A stretch of 42,034 bases of DNA from an uncultured Gammaproteobacteria bacterium (GTDB lineage Bacteria; Pseudomonadota; Gammaproteobacteria; Pseudomonadales; Azotimanducaceae), in the NCBI GenBank assembly GCA_913045175.1, contig CAJWQG010000029.1, positions 1 to 42,034 on the forward strand. Direction: 5' to 3'. The notes beneath the pieces are model-generated. The model worked only from the letters and a program-made list of their open reading frames with translations, was not told the DNA's origin and made no database searches. The position numbers and the translations under genes were made by a program. This document shows, in pieces, positions 8,247 through 17,013 of the stretch (positions are counted from its first letter, which is position 1; every line of letters begins with the position of its first letter).

Positions 8247-9587
8247 ATGCCAATTGATTTTGATGTAGAGCCTGAGTTTCAGGAACAAATAGACTGGGTT
8301 GAGAAATTCGCGAAGGAAGAGATCGAACCGCTGGATAACTTTATGCGAGGCGGGCGAACTAAGAGTGGTGATCCAATAGATAAAGACGGTTGGCGTGCCA
8401 TCAGAGCCTACACGGATGGTCTTAAGCAACAGGTCAAAGATCGAGGGTTGTGGGGTTTCCACCTTGGTAAAGATCTCGGTGGCCCAGGTCTTGGCCAGGT
8501 GAAGCTGTGTCTGCTCAATGAAAAACTGGGTCGAACGCGCAGTGGCCCTGGCATATTTGGTTGCCAGGCTCCTGATACCGGCAATATGGAATTGATCGCC
8601 CACAACGGTACGGAAGAGCAAAAGAAAAAATACATGGAGCCTCTGTTATCGGGTGAAAAGCATTCGGCCTATTCGATGACCGAGCCGCACGCCGGCGAAC
8701 CCGGTGAGTTCAAGTGTAATGCGGTCCGTGATGGTGACGAGTGGGTGTTAAATGGTGAAAAGTGGTTTACCTCAAATGGTGCTAATGCCGACTTTCTGAT
8801 TGTCATGGCGGTCACTGCACCCGACAAGCCAACGCTCGAGAAAGCATCCATGTTTATCGTTGATCGTGATCTGCCCGGTGTGGAAATCGTTCGTAACGTG
8901 CACACCATGGGTACCTCTCTGCGAGAGAACTACAATGTCACGAGCGGAGGCGGACATGCCTATATCCGTTACAACAATGTGCGGGTGCCGGCAGAAAATC
9001 TACTGGGTGAAGAAGGCCAGGGTTTTGTTGGCTCGCAGACGCGCTTAAGTGGCGGCCGGGTGCACCACGCCATGCGTGCAGTAGGGGTTTGTACCAAGGC
9101 GCTGGACATGATGTGTGAACGTGCCTTGAGTCGAAAGGCACGAGGTCAGCTATTGTCAGAACTACAGATGGTGCAGCAGGATATTGCTGACTCCTACATT
9201 CAGCTGAAGCAGTTTCGCCTGCATGTGTTGTATACAGCCTGGCTGATCGACAAGACCGGGGCGTATACACGTGAAATTCGTAAGGAAATTGCCTCCATCA
9301 AGATTTCCGCAGCGAAGGTTAATCACGACATTATCTATCGTGCGATTCACCTGCATGGTGCATTGGGAATGTCGAATGAGACGCCTCTGGCAGACATGTG
9401 GATGTCTGCTCCGCAGATGGGCATCATGGATGGAACCACAGAGGTTCATAAAGCGAACCTGGCGAAGCTGCTGCTACGTGATTACGACGCTTGCGAGGAT
9501 CTGTTTCCGACGTATCACCTGCCCAAGCTGCTAGAGGAAGCGCAGGATAAGTTCGACAGGGTCATCAACGACTACCTGGCAGCGTAA
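8247..9587 (+). CDS. Acyl-CoA dehydrogenase, ACAD10/11-like
   Basis: A 446-residue flavoprotein with the acyl-CoA dehydrogenase order: helical N-domain, the FAD/substrate loop (SAYSMTEPHAGEP, WVLNGEKWFTSNG), a beta domain, and a C-terminal helical domain with IHLHGALGMSNETPL and MDGTTEVHK, whose glutamate fits the usual catalytic base. It oxidises an acyl-CoA to the 2-enoyl-CoA and passes electrons to ETF. Similarity to the ACAD10/11 type suggests long, branched or hydroxylated acyl-CoAs, but chain length cannot be set from sequence. A GAGGTGAG site precedes the ATG. The sugar dehydrogenase gene starts seven bases after the stop, so the two may be cotranscribed. Confidence 0.93.
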   Translation: MPIDFDVEPEFQEQIDWVEKFAKEEIEPLDNFMRGGRTKSGDPIDKDGWRAIRAYTDGLKQQVKDRGLWGFHLGKDLGGPGLGQVKLCLLNEKLGRTRSGPGIFGCQAPDTGNMELIAHNGTEEQKKKYMEPLLSGEKHSAYSMTEPHAGEPGEFKCNAVRDGDEWVLNGEKWFTSNGANADFLIVMAVTAPDKPTLEKASMFIVDRDLPGVEIVRNVHTMGTSLRENYNVTSGGGHAYIRYNNVRVPAENLLGEEGQGFVGSQTRLSGGRVHHAMRAVGVCTKALDMMCERALSRKARGQLLSELQMVQQDIADSYIQLKQFRLHVLYTAWLIDKTGAYTREIRKEIASIKISAAKVNHDIIYRAIHLHGALGMSNETPLADMWMSAPQMGIMDGTTEVHKANLAKLLLRDYDACEDLFPTYHLPKLLEEAQDKFDRVINDYLAA

Positions 9588-9594
9588 ACAATCT

Positions 9595-10665
9595 ATGAAT
9601 CGATTATTCCTGCTGGTTAGCTTATCCATACTGTGTTGTGACGGGTATGGAGAGTATCGGGTCGAAGATTACGTAAAAGGCATTGAAGTCCCCTGGGGTA
9701 TGACATGGCTGCCGGGGGGCGACATGCTGGTGACTAACCGCGATGGCGAGTTGTATCGCGTAAGTGACCGTAAGATAGTCGGCACGATTAACGGTGTACC
9801 CGAGGTCGACGCCAACGGCCAGGGCGGGTTACTCGATATAGAGTTGCATCCCGACTACGCAGATAACGGCTGGCTATACCTTTCCTATTCCAGCAGTGCG
9901 GGTGAAGGAAGCGGCAGCAATACGGCGGTAGTGCGGGCGAAGTTGCAGGGTGACTCGCTCATCGACCTCCAAACCGTGTACAAGGCTGCACCCAATACCA
10001 AAAAGGGTCAGCACTATGGCAGTCGTCTCGAGTTCGATAATGAAGGCTACCTGTATTTTTCTATCGGTGATCGAGGTAACAGGGACGAAAATCCTCAGGA
10101 TCTGACCAGAGATGGCGGCAAGATCTATCGTGTTCACGATGATGGTCGCATTCCCAAAGACAATCCCTTTGTCGATAAGCCCAGGCCCGCTATCTATTCC
10201 TGGGGGCATCGCAACCCTCAGGGTATGGCGAAACATCCTGTTACGGGAGATATCTGGATCCATGAACATGGACCCAGGGGTGGTGACGAGGTCAATATTC
10301 TAAAGAAGGGTGCTAACTACGGTTGGCCCATACTGAGCTACGGTATTAACTACTGGGGAACCAGTTTTGCTGAAGGTGCAGAGCGGGAAGGGTACGAATC
10401 ACCGGTCTGGTATTGGGATCCTTCGATTGCACCATCGGGCATAGCTTTCGTTACCAGTGATCGTTATCCCCAGTGGAAGGGGCGGTTGCTGGTTGGTTCG
10501 CTGAAGTTTGACTATCTTGTGCTTTGCAAGGTCGAGGGAAATACCATCACCGCCGCCGACGTGATATTTGAGGAGATCGGGCGGGTGCGTAATGTGCGCC
10601 AGGCGCCGGATGGGTACCTTTATATCGCAACGGAAGACGATGCGATTAAGCGAATTGTGGATTAG
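9595..10665 (+). CDS. PQQ-dependent sugar dehydrogenase family protein, secreted
   Basis: A 356-residue protein with a short hydrophobic N-terminus (LFLLVSLSILCC) that looks like a signal peptide, possibly of the lipoprotein type. The rest is a six-bladed glucose/sorbosone dehydrogenase propeller: GMTWLPGGDMLVTNR, GLLDIELHPDY, the repeated IGDRGNRDENPQD segment, SWGHRNPQGM and EHGPRGGDEVN. The last two are the substrate- and PQQ-binding hallmarks of the YliI/soluble aldose dehydrogenase family. It probably oxidises aldoses in the periplasm when PQQ is available; no PQQ synthesis genes are in this window. Its stop overlaps the convergent ThuA gene by four bases. Confidence 0.9.
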   Translation: MNRLFLLVSLSILCCDGYGEYRVEDYVKGIEVPWGMTWLPGGDMLVTNRDGELYRVSDRKIVGTINGVPEVDANGQGGLLDIELHPDYADNGWLYLSYSSSAGEGSGSNTAVVRAKLQGDSLIDLQTVYKAAPNTKKGQHYGSRLEFDNEGYLYFSIGDRGNRDENPQDLTRDGGKIYRVHDDGRIPKDNPFVDKPRPAIYSWGHRNPQGMAKHPVTGDIWIHEHGPRGGDEVNILKKGANYGWPILSYGINYWGTSFAEGAEREGYESPVWYWDPSIAPSGIAFVTSDRYPQWKGRLLVGSLKFDYLVLCKVEGNTITAADVIFEEIGRVRNVRQAPDGYLYIATEDDAIKRIVD

Positions 10666-11303
10666 CTCGACCCGGCCCAGCGCACGCCCTGGCTCATTAG
10701 TTTTTGCATACCGGTACGGGTGAACGTATCTGGTCCGTGGCCCAGGGTCGTGTAGAACACCCGACCTTCCCCATAGGATTTCGACCAGGCCATTGGATGT
10801 GACCAATTGTCGTACTGAGCAGTGGCGTGGATTTCGACTTCCGGAAACCAGGCAGTCATGTAAATTTCGTCATCCACTTCGAAGTCAGTAACTCCGTCAG
10901 TAATCGAATGATCGTTCTCGGCTATGTTTACCGTAAATGTTGAAAACGGCGGATGCCAGTTGGCGTGCCCGCCCAGCAGAGCCATGGGTCGCTCGCCGAT
11001 TCGCCAGCAGGTGCCATGCACCCCGATTAGACCACCGCCACCGGCGACGTAGTTGTAGATACCTTCTTCCTGTTCTGAAGTCAGGTCCGGCTCCCAGTGA
11101 GCGTTGCCATCATCATCGCGAACGCGTTTGTAGAAGCCCGTACCGAAGACGCAGGCGTCAAATGCCTTCACTCCGGAGACAAGCGCGTCCTTGTCGTCAT
11201 TCAGTTCGACGTCAAAATCATCTTCACCGTTAAGGAATTCAGCCATGACGGAGGCGCACTTATCGAAATTGTGATTGGGGCCGGACAGAATCAGAACTTT
11301 CAT
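10662..11303 (-). CDS. ThuA-like domain protein
   Basis: A 213-residue single-domain protein of the class I glutamine amidotransferase-like ThuA family: N-terminal strand KVLILSGPNH, GGGGLIGVHGTCWR in the middle, GGHANWHPPFS, DEIYM and SYGEGRVFYTTLGHG. ThuA of rhizobia is linked to trehalose and disaccharide use, and ThuA-like proteins are common beside sugar dehydrogenases and glycosidases, but the reaction is poorly established. A TAGGAGC site lies seven bases before the ATG at 11303. No signal peptide, so it is probably cytoplasmic. It is divergent from the cupin gene. Confidence 0.88.
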   Translation of the reverse strand: MKVLILSGPNHNFDKCASVMAEFLNGEDDFDVELNDDKDALVSGVKAFDACVFGTGFYKRVRDDDGNAHWEPDLTSEQEEGIYNYVAGGGGLIGVHGTCWRIGERPMALLGGHANWHPPFSTFTVNIAENDHSITDGVTDFEVDDEIYMTAWFPEVEIHATAQYDNWSHPMAWSKSYGEGRVFYTTLGHGPDTFTRTGMQKLMSQGVRWAGSS

Positions 11304-11371
11304 GGTGGCTGCTCCTAAACTGATATGATTTTACACTACGAGACAGCGGCGGGGCGGTCAAGCCGATAAAG

Positions 11372-11464
11372 TTGATAACGAAACAACTGTTGTTACTAGT
11401 GGCGTTGTTACTTGTGGCGTTGTTACTGGTTTCCACAATTTGGATGAATGGAGGTGAATGGTGA
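11372..11464 (+). CDS. Possible hydrophobic leader ORF overlapping the cupin start
   Basis: A TTG-started frame of 30 codons encodes a basic tip (ITKQ) followed by a leucine-rich hydrophobic core built from the repeat LLLVA, and ends at a TGA (11462-11464) that overlaps the cupin start region at 11458. If translated it would be a small membrane peptide coupled to cupin translation. There is no clear ribosome-binding site and the start is a weak codon, so this may be chance produced by the 15-base repeat. Confidence 0.2.
   Translation: MITKQLLLLVALLLVALLLVSTIWMNGGEW
11389..11433 (+). repeat. Three tandem copies of a 15-base unit
   Basis: The unit GTTGTTACTTGTGGC occurs as three adjacent, slightly diverged copies (11389-11403, 11404-11418 and 11419-11433; the third is changed at its end). 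It lies in the ThuA-cupin intergenic region, 24 bases before the cupin start codon, and encodes LLLVA repeats in one forward frame. Confidence 0.85.
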
Positions 11465-11958
11465 ACTTTATCGACAACAGCGACCTCAGATGGAAACACT
11501 TCGTTGGTAGCGAAAAGTTCGACTATCCGATCGACTACTGGGCTGCACTGCTGTACGCCCGCGATGATGGTCATGTAGACCTTCTTAATCGCTGGGCACC
11601 GAACAGTTATTGTCACTTTCATCGTCACACCTCCTATACAAATTCCACGGTGTTATCCGGAGAGCTTCACGTTGTTGATGTTGACCTTGCGACTGGAGAG
11701 GAGACTAATCCGCGCGTACGTATGCCGGGAGGCTATGTATGTCGAGAGCCTGGCGATGTTCACATGGAACGTGGCGGGCCTGGCGGTGCCGTGGTTTTGT
11801 TCAACATTTTTGCGCCAGATGGTCTTTTGGCCGAAACACTTGCGAGAGACGGCACTGTCATTGGGCTATCCAGCTTAGACGACATCCTTAAAGGTAAGTC
11901 ATCGAGGTCTGCCACCGGTTTAGGTGAGGTAATCGAGTCAGCGTACGTCGGAACTTAA
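11458..11958 (+). CDS. Cupin-domain protein, possible ring- or diketone-cleaving dioxygenase
   Basis: A 166-residue single cupin. The first cupin motif is visible as APNSYCHFHRHTSYTNSTVLSGELHV, with metal-binding histidines in HFHRH, and the second motif as EPGDVHMERGG. The fold and length resemble the 2,4'-dihydroxyacetophenone and acetylacetone dioxygenase group, but cupins are too diverse to assign a substrate. A strong GGAGGTGA site immediately precedes the ATG. It lies 21 bases upstream of the acyl-CoA dehydrogenase gene at 11980 on the same strand, so it is likely the first gene of a three-gene operon with the dehydrogenase and the APH-type kinase. Confidence 0.85.
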   Translation: MVNFIDNSDLRWKHFVGSEKFDYPIDYWAALLYARDDGHVDLLNRWAPNSYCHFHRHTSYTNSTVLSGELHVVDVDLATGEETNPRVRMPGGYVCREPGDVHMERGGPGGAVVLFNIFAPDGLLAETLARDGTVIGLSSLDDILKGKSSRSATGLGEVIESAYVGT

Positions 11959-11979
11959 TCGCAATCTGGAGACTCGATC

Positions 11980-13218
11980 ATGACCACCCTTGCCGAAATG
12001 GCGGTAGAGCCAATTCCCGTCCTGCCGGACGAAATCAACGATATTCGACTTAAGACCGCTAAGGTCGTCACCGAACGTATCATCCCCAACGAAGCGCTTC
12101 TGGATACTCAGGGGGATGAACGTAATGCGCTGGTAGAGGAAATAAGGAGTCATGTGAAAGAGCAGGGTCTCTGGGCGCCGCACCTGCCGACGGAGTACGG
12201 TGGTATGGGTATCGGCTTTCTCCATCACGCCTATATGAACGAGATCCTGGCCTGGAGTGCGCACTCGAATCCAATGTTCGGCGTCACGGCACCGACTTCC
12301 GGCAACCAGGAGGTGTTGGTCAAGTACGGCACCCCTGAGCAGAAGAAGAAGTTCCTTGAGCCGACGATCACCGGTGAACAGACGTCCTGTTATTCCATGA
12401 CCGAGCCGGACTATCCCGGGTCCGATCCCCGTTCGCTGCAAACCAGAGCTGTCCAGGATGGTGATGAGTGGGTCATCAATGGTCGAAAGTGGTTTACCTC
12501 CAATGGTCTCCATGCGTCCTGGGCGTTGGTGATGTGTCGGACTGAAGACACTGATGGCGACGGTGGTGATAACGATAAGATGACGCAAATTATCGTTCCT
12601 ACTGACACACTGGGATTCAATATCATTCGTACTATTCCCGTCTGGGGAGCCACGGGCGCTGCCCACTGCGAAATTGTGTATGACAATGTTCGCGTACCAC
12701 TGGAAAATCAGTTAGGTACTCGGGGTTCAGGTCACGCTGCAGCTCAGGATCGACTCGGTGCGGGTCGCGTGTTCCATTGTATGAACTGCGTTGGCCAGAT
12801 GTGGAGAGCCTTTGACTTGATGGTGAAGCGGGCATTGGATCGTAATGTCCACGGCGGCCTTTTAGCTGATAAACAATTCACTCAGGGTGCAATTGCTGAT
12901 TCTTTTATGGACATCCAGTCCGCAAGGTTGATGACATTGCACTGCGCGGAAATTATTGAATCCGGTGCAGATCCCCGAACCCAGATCTCTGCCATCAAGG
13001 TGTTTGTGCCTCACGCAATGCATCGGGTTGTTGACCGCGCCATACAGGTGCACGGTGCCAAGGGGGTGTCGGGGGATACACCACTATGGCGGTACTATCA
13101 GAAGGCGCGCACGATGCGGCTGGAGGATGGGCCTGACGAGGTGCACAGAATTCTGGTGGCGAAGAACATCCTTAAACACTATAAAGGTGGAGACGCCTGG
13201 GACTTTGGCATTTTGTGA
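11980..13218 (+). CDS. Acyl-CoA dehydrogenase, ACAD10/11-like
   Basis: This 412-residue protein has the full acyl-CoA dehydrogenase layout: CYSMTEPDYPGSDP and WVINGRKWFTSNG in the middle domain, IQVHGAKGVSGDTPL and RLEDGPDEVHR at the C-terminus. The last motif, with its glutamate, is the form seen in ACAD10/ACAD11. In mammals those dehydrogenase domains are fused to an aminoglycoside-phosphotransferase-like kinase; here the kinase is the next gene, coupled through a TGATG overlap. A TCTGGAGA site precedes the ATG. The likely role is oxidation, or removal of phosphate and water, of a phosphorylated 4-hydroxyacyl-CoA. That is an inference from the gene pair. Confidence 0.93.
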   Translation: MTTLAEMAVEPIPVLPDEINDIRLKTAKVVTERIIPNEALLDTQGDERNALVEEIRSHVKEQGLWAPHLPTEYGGMGIGFLHHAYMNEILAWSAHSNPMFGVTAPTSGNQEVLVKYGTPEQKKKFLEPTITGEQTSCYSMTEPDYPGSDPRSLQTRAVQDGDEWVINGRKWFTSNGLHASWALVMCRTEDTDGDGGDNDKMTQIIVPTDTLGFNIIRTIPVWGATGAAHCEIVYDNVRVPLENQLGTRGSGHAAAQDRLGAGRVFHCMNCVGQMWRAFDLMVKRALDRNVHGGLLADKQFTQGAIADSFMDIQSARLMTLHCAEIIESGADPRTQISAIKVFVPHAMHRVVDRAIQVHGAKGVSGDTPLWRYYQKARTMRLEDGPDEVHRILVAKNILKHYKGGDAWDFGIL

Positions 13219-14237
13219 TGGACATACCTGGTATAGACAGCGATAAGGTATCGACCTGGTTCGCGAATAACCTGCCTGATATCGAGCTACCCATTGAGTT
13301 TTCGGCCCTTACCGGTGGACGTTCCAATCTGTCCTGCAAGTGTGTGGACCAACGTGGTGCGGCCTACGTGTTGCGTCGGCCGCCGTTAGGACACGCGCTC
13401 GAGAGTGCCCATGACATGGTTCGCGAACATCGAATTGTTTCTGCCGTGGGAAAAGGGACGGTCCCGGTTCCTAAAACCTATGGTGTCTGCGAGGACGTCT
13501 CGATCACGGGTGCTCCCTTTTATGTAATGGACTATGTCGATGGCGTGGTGCTTATAGAGCCTGATGAATCCGAAAAGCTATCCCTGGAAGAGCGTGTCAA
13601 TGTCAGCCAGCATCTGGTCGAAGTGCTTGCAGCGTTGCACGCAACTGACATAGATGCCATTGGATTGGGTGATCTGGCACGTAAAGAGGCTTATATCGCG
13701 CGCCAGTTGAAGCGCTGGACGCGTCAATGGGAGGCGACGAAGACTCACGAGATTCCAGAGATGGATGAAGCGATCAGACTGCTGCACGAACGCATGCCGG
13801 AGCAGATAGGTGCTTCGGTTGTCCATGGAGACTATCGACTTGGAAACATGATCGTTGCCGACAGCAGGATTCAGGCAGTACTTGACTGGGAACTGTGTAC
13901 ATTGGGAGATCCTCTGGCAGATCTGGGTTATCTGCTGAACACCTGGGTCGAGCCAGGCGAGCCCTTAAGCGATATTCACATTCTTGGGGTCGGCGGATTC
14001 TGGACGCGAGATCAGGTGTGCGATGCCTATGCACAGGTGACCGGTAAGGATCTTTCTCACATTAACTATTACCGGGGCTTTTCCAGCTGGCGCATGGCCG
14101 CCATCGATCAGGGCGTCTACAAACGATACGCAGAAGAGGCGACGGGCGATGTGGAAGAGATGGACCTGGAAGAAAAGAAAGAAACCGTCCTGCGCAGAGC
14201 GACAACCGCAATGGAGCAGTTAACGGGCGGGCGTTGA
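13218..14237 (+). CDS. APH-family phosphotransferase, ACAD10/11 kinase-like
   Basis: A 339-residue protein with the aminoglycoside-phosphotransferase/choline-kinase fold: an N-lobe with GGRSNLSCK and LRRPPLGH, the catalytic loop VVHGDYRLGNMI, and the metal-binding DWELCTLGDPLADLGY. The ATG at 13218 shares its A with the upstream stop (TGATG), which indicates translational coupling to the acyl-CoA dehydrogenase; a GTG three bases earlier is possible. The same kinase domain is fused to the dehydrogenase in animal ACAD10/11, and in the Pseudomonas levulinate pathway LvaA is a kinase of 4-hydroxyvaleryl-CoA. Phosphorylation of a hydroxyacyl-CoA is therefore more likely than antibiotic resistance. 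Confidence 0.9.
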   Translation: MDIPGIDSDKVSTWFANNLPDIELPIEFSALTGGRSNLSCKCVDQRGAAYVLRRPPLGHALESAHDMVREHRIVSAVGKGTVPVPKTYGVCEDVSITGAPFYVMDYVDGVVLIEPDESEKLSLEERVNVSQHLVEVLAALHATDIDAIGLGDLARKEAYIARQLKRWTRQWEATKTHEIPEMDEAIRLLHERMPEQIGASVVHGDYRLGNMIVADSRIQAVLDWELCTLGDPLADLGYLLNTWVEPGEPLSDIHILGVGGFWTRDQVCDAYAQVTGKDLSHINYYRGFSSWRMAAIDQGVYKRYAEEATGDVEEMDLEEKKETVLRRATTAMEQLTGGR

Positions 14238-14316
14238 AGGACATATCTGGCTGCACTTCTCTAACGGGCCGCGCTTAGATACCTTCTGTGATATCAAGCA
14301 AAATTGCAGATCGATC

Positions 14317-15375
14317 ATGACTCTGTTGTTCATCTACCTGGCTATCGCGATCGGCGTTTCGTTCTTATGCTCGATCCTGGAAGCCGTACTGCTATCGACG
14401 ACTCCAAGTTATGTCGAAAACCTGAATTCTGAGAAACCGCGCTCAGGTGCCATCGTGACCCGGGTCAGGGAGCGACTGGACGAATCGATTTCCAGCATTC
14501 TGATCCTTAATACCTTTGCTCATACCATGGGGGCGGTGGGTGTAGGGTCCCAGGCTGTCCAGATGTACGGTGTGAAATGTGAAGCGCTGATTGCGGTTCT
14601 GCTAACCCTCGTGATCCTTTATTTCTCGGAGATTATTCCCAAAACCCTGGGCGCGACCTATTGCCGCAGACTTGCAGTACCCTCGGACTTCGTAATCTTG
14701 TGGCTGGCCAAACTGGCATACCCCCTGGTCTGGATTGCGACCCGCCTCACAAAGTTGTTGGGCAGTGGTCGCGGTGATGAGGTCACGCGCGAGGAAATCA
14801 TCGCCATGGCGTCCCTGGGTAAGAAAGGTGGCGCCCTGGTTGCACGTGAAAACGAATGCCTGTCTAACATGCTCAGCCTGCGTGAAGTTCCCACCGAAGA
14901 AGTGCTGACACCACGCACGGTGGTGCATATGCTCGATCAGATGCAAACCGTCAGCGAAGCGCTCGACGATCCCAAAACTGTGCAGTTTGCCCGGATTCCG
15001 ATTTATGGCGAAGGTATCGACGATATTACCGGCAAGGTTTTGCGCAACGATTTGTTCGTCGCTGAACGGGCAGGACACGGCAAGGAGCCGATTAAGGATT
15101 ACCTCAAGGAGATTCTGAGAGTATCGGAAAAATTACCGGTGCACCTGCTGCTCGATCAATTTATCAAGAACCGTGTTCACTTGTGACTGGTAGAGGACGA
15201 ATTTGGTCAGACTGCCGGTATCGTCACGCTCGAAGACGCCATCGAAACTTTGCTCGGGCGAGAAATTGTCGACGAGAGCGACGCCGTGGAAGATATGCAG
15301 GAATTAGCGCGCAACAAGTATCGCGAACGGCTGCGCGATGACAAGGTTAAGAGTCAGACGGATGCACCTGACTAG
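14317..15375 (+). pseudogene. DUF21/CBS-domain membrane protein (CNNM/CorB-like), one in-frame TGA
   Basis: The frame encodes an N-terminal DUF21 membrane domain of several helices (first segment LLFIYLAIAIGVSFLC; later SEIIPKTLGATYCRR) followed by a CBS pair beginning EEVLTPRTVVHML. An in-frame TGA at 15184-15186 stops translation after residue 289, inside the second CBS motif. The same frame then continues with the expected sequence ([29 protein letters not shown]) to a TAG at 15373. The readthrough length of 352 residues is normal for the compact CNNM-like family, which acts in magnesium or cobalt efflux and homeostasis. The 289-residue product would keep the membrane part but lose most of the second CBS motif. 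There is no good ribosome-binding site before the ATG. Confidence 0.85.
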
Positions 15376-15391
15376 ACGCACCGGGTAGTAA

Positions 15392-16870
15392 TTAAGTCAG
15401 ATCCAGATAGACCGCGTATAGATGAACGTCCTCGAATCGAATGCCTGTAAAGTCGACCCGGATACGAATTCGCCCACTTACACCTTCAATGCTTGTTTTG
15501 TCAGCCCACTTAACAACCTGCTTGAAGCCGCTCTCGCTTGGCGGTTGGCAGTCAGCATGGGTGTAGCCTTCTACGGGAGCAAATCGCTCATCGAGAATTT
15601 CAACACTGACGCCGCAATATTCATTGGGTTGATTGATGTTCAAAGACAACAGCGCAGACTGGTCTTCCAGGTCAATGGGTGCAGATACGATGTGAGGACC
15701 TTCTTCTTCACTATCGGTCAACGGGCCATGGGAGTAAGCCTGAAAGTAACCCAACCGATCACGACGCCAAACAGCGGTGCGAATACCGTCGCTCTTCTGC
15801 TCCGGCCAGGGCGCATACCAAAAAAGCGTCTCATCACCGATATTTTCAAAGTCCTGTCCCTGCATTAAATTCTGGAAACTTGGATATTTCGGGGCTGTCA
15901 GGCAGTGGTTTACAACTGTCCTCGGCTGCAGACACGATCGGAAAGTTAGGAATTGGTTCGCGATAGTGCAATGCGTCGTGAGTGACCGCTAAACTTAGGT
16001 CCATGGTTACCAGGCGACGATCATTAGAGGGGTGACTATTCCACATACCATAGAAACCGATGATGACGTTGCCGCGGTTCCACAATCCCGCACCGAGATG
16101 AATTTGTTCCGATCCATTCTTGGAAAACTCCTTAAGGCGTGGCGCACCATTGGTTCGTTGCATGCCAAGGCAGGAGGTTACACTCCAATTTTCAAAGTCG
16201 TACGAGATATGAGAGGCAAATTGCCGGGCTGCATCTTTTATGTGCCTTCCTCCCTGTCCTGACAGGAAATAAGCATCGTCGATTTTCGTGCCACCGGCCA
16301 TTTCCAACCAGGGACCAACGGGATTTTTCGGGGACTCCTTCCAGGTCAGGCCATCCGCACTGAACGCAACTGCAAGAGACTACGATAACGCCTGTCCGCA
16401 AATGCCATTTTAAAACGGCGAGTGGCATCAGGATCATCAGGTTCATGAAAGACTACACAGGCCGCAATGTGACCGATGCCATCCCCCATATCCACCAGAT
16501 TATTGTTTTTGCTGCCGTTGTACTCGACCAGCCCAAGATTGGGTTTTTCCCAATGGTAACCATCCTTACTTTTGGCGAGGCAAACTCGCTGAAACCAGGG
16601 GAGATCCTCGTCCTCGTATTCAACGGGTCCCTGAGCTAGATACCACATCCACGACTCATCGCCAATGCGTTTGACGGTTCCGTAATACGCAACCTGCACG
16701 CTATCGTAACTATCCGCTTCACCTGGCGCTAAAACGATTTTAGACGTGCCGCCCTGAAATCCACTTAAGTTGAGTTGGACCCCACGTTGAAATGGGATGG
16801 CGAAGTCGTCGAAAGGGAATAACACGATATTGTCTAAACTGGCTTTTGCCGTGTTGTTGATGATCTTCAT
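15392..16870 (-). pseudogene. Beta-propeller glycoside hydrolase-like gene with two frameshifts
   Basis: Three pieces in two frames add up to one protein of about 490 residues. From the ATG at 16870, residues up to RRYRSL are in one frame (LAKSKDGYHWEKPNLGLVEY, DPDATRRFKMAF). The next piece is in a second frame from about 16382 to 15870 (AVAFSADGLTWKESP, GTKIDDAYFLSGQG), and the last returns to the first frame from 15865 (MQGQDFENIGDETLFWYAPW) to the stop at 15392. The first break looks like a two-base CT insertion near 16379-16384; the second lies near 15866-15875. It is paralogous to the intact gene at 17014-18366, sharing the SKDG.xW and NLGLVEY-type motifs and a similar C-terminal beta domain. 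The shared fold is a GH32/GH43-like propeller; the substrate is unknown. Confidence 0.85.
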
Positions 16871-16931
16871 TCGTTATCTCTGATTTGTGGAACTATGGTG
16901 CCGTAGCAGTGATAGCAATAAGTGAAAAGCG

Positions 16932-16957
16932 ACGCAAGGTTTACATATCTTTTGCGT
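16932..16957. promoter_or_regulatory. Inverted repeat in a divergent promoter region
   Basis: ACGCAA at 16932-16937 and TTGCGT at 16952-16957 form a perfect six-base inverted repeat with a 14-base spacer, placed between the divergent glycosidase paralogues. The position suits an operator shared by both genes. The short arms mean chance cannot be excluded. Confidence 0.3.
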
Positions 16958-17013
16958 AAAGAAATTGCGGTTGGTTGCGGAATGTGGATCATGCGAACTT
17001 TTGAGGATTCACT

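Noticed and set aside
13218-14237. Aminoglycoside resistance gene
   Set aside because: The APH-like fold is present, but the context (coupled to an ACAD10/11-type dehydrogenase) and the family motifs point to an acyl-CoA-related kinase.
15184-15186. Selenocysteine at the TGA of the DUF21/CBS gene
   Set aside because: The position is not a cysteine in the family pattern, no obvious SECIS-like hairpin follows, and no selenoprotein family is involved.
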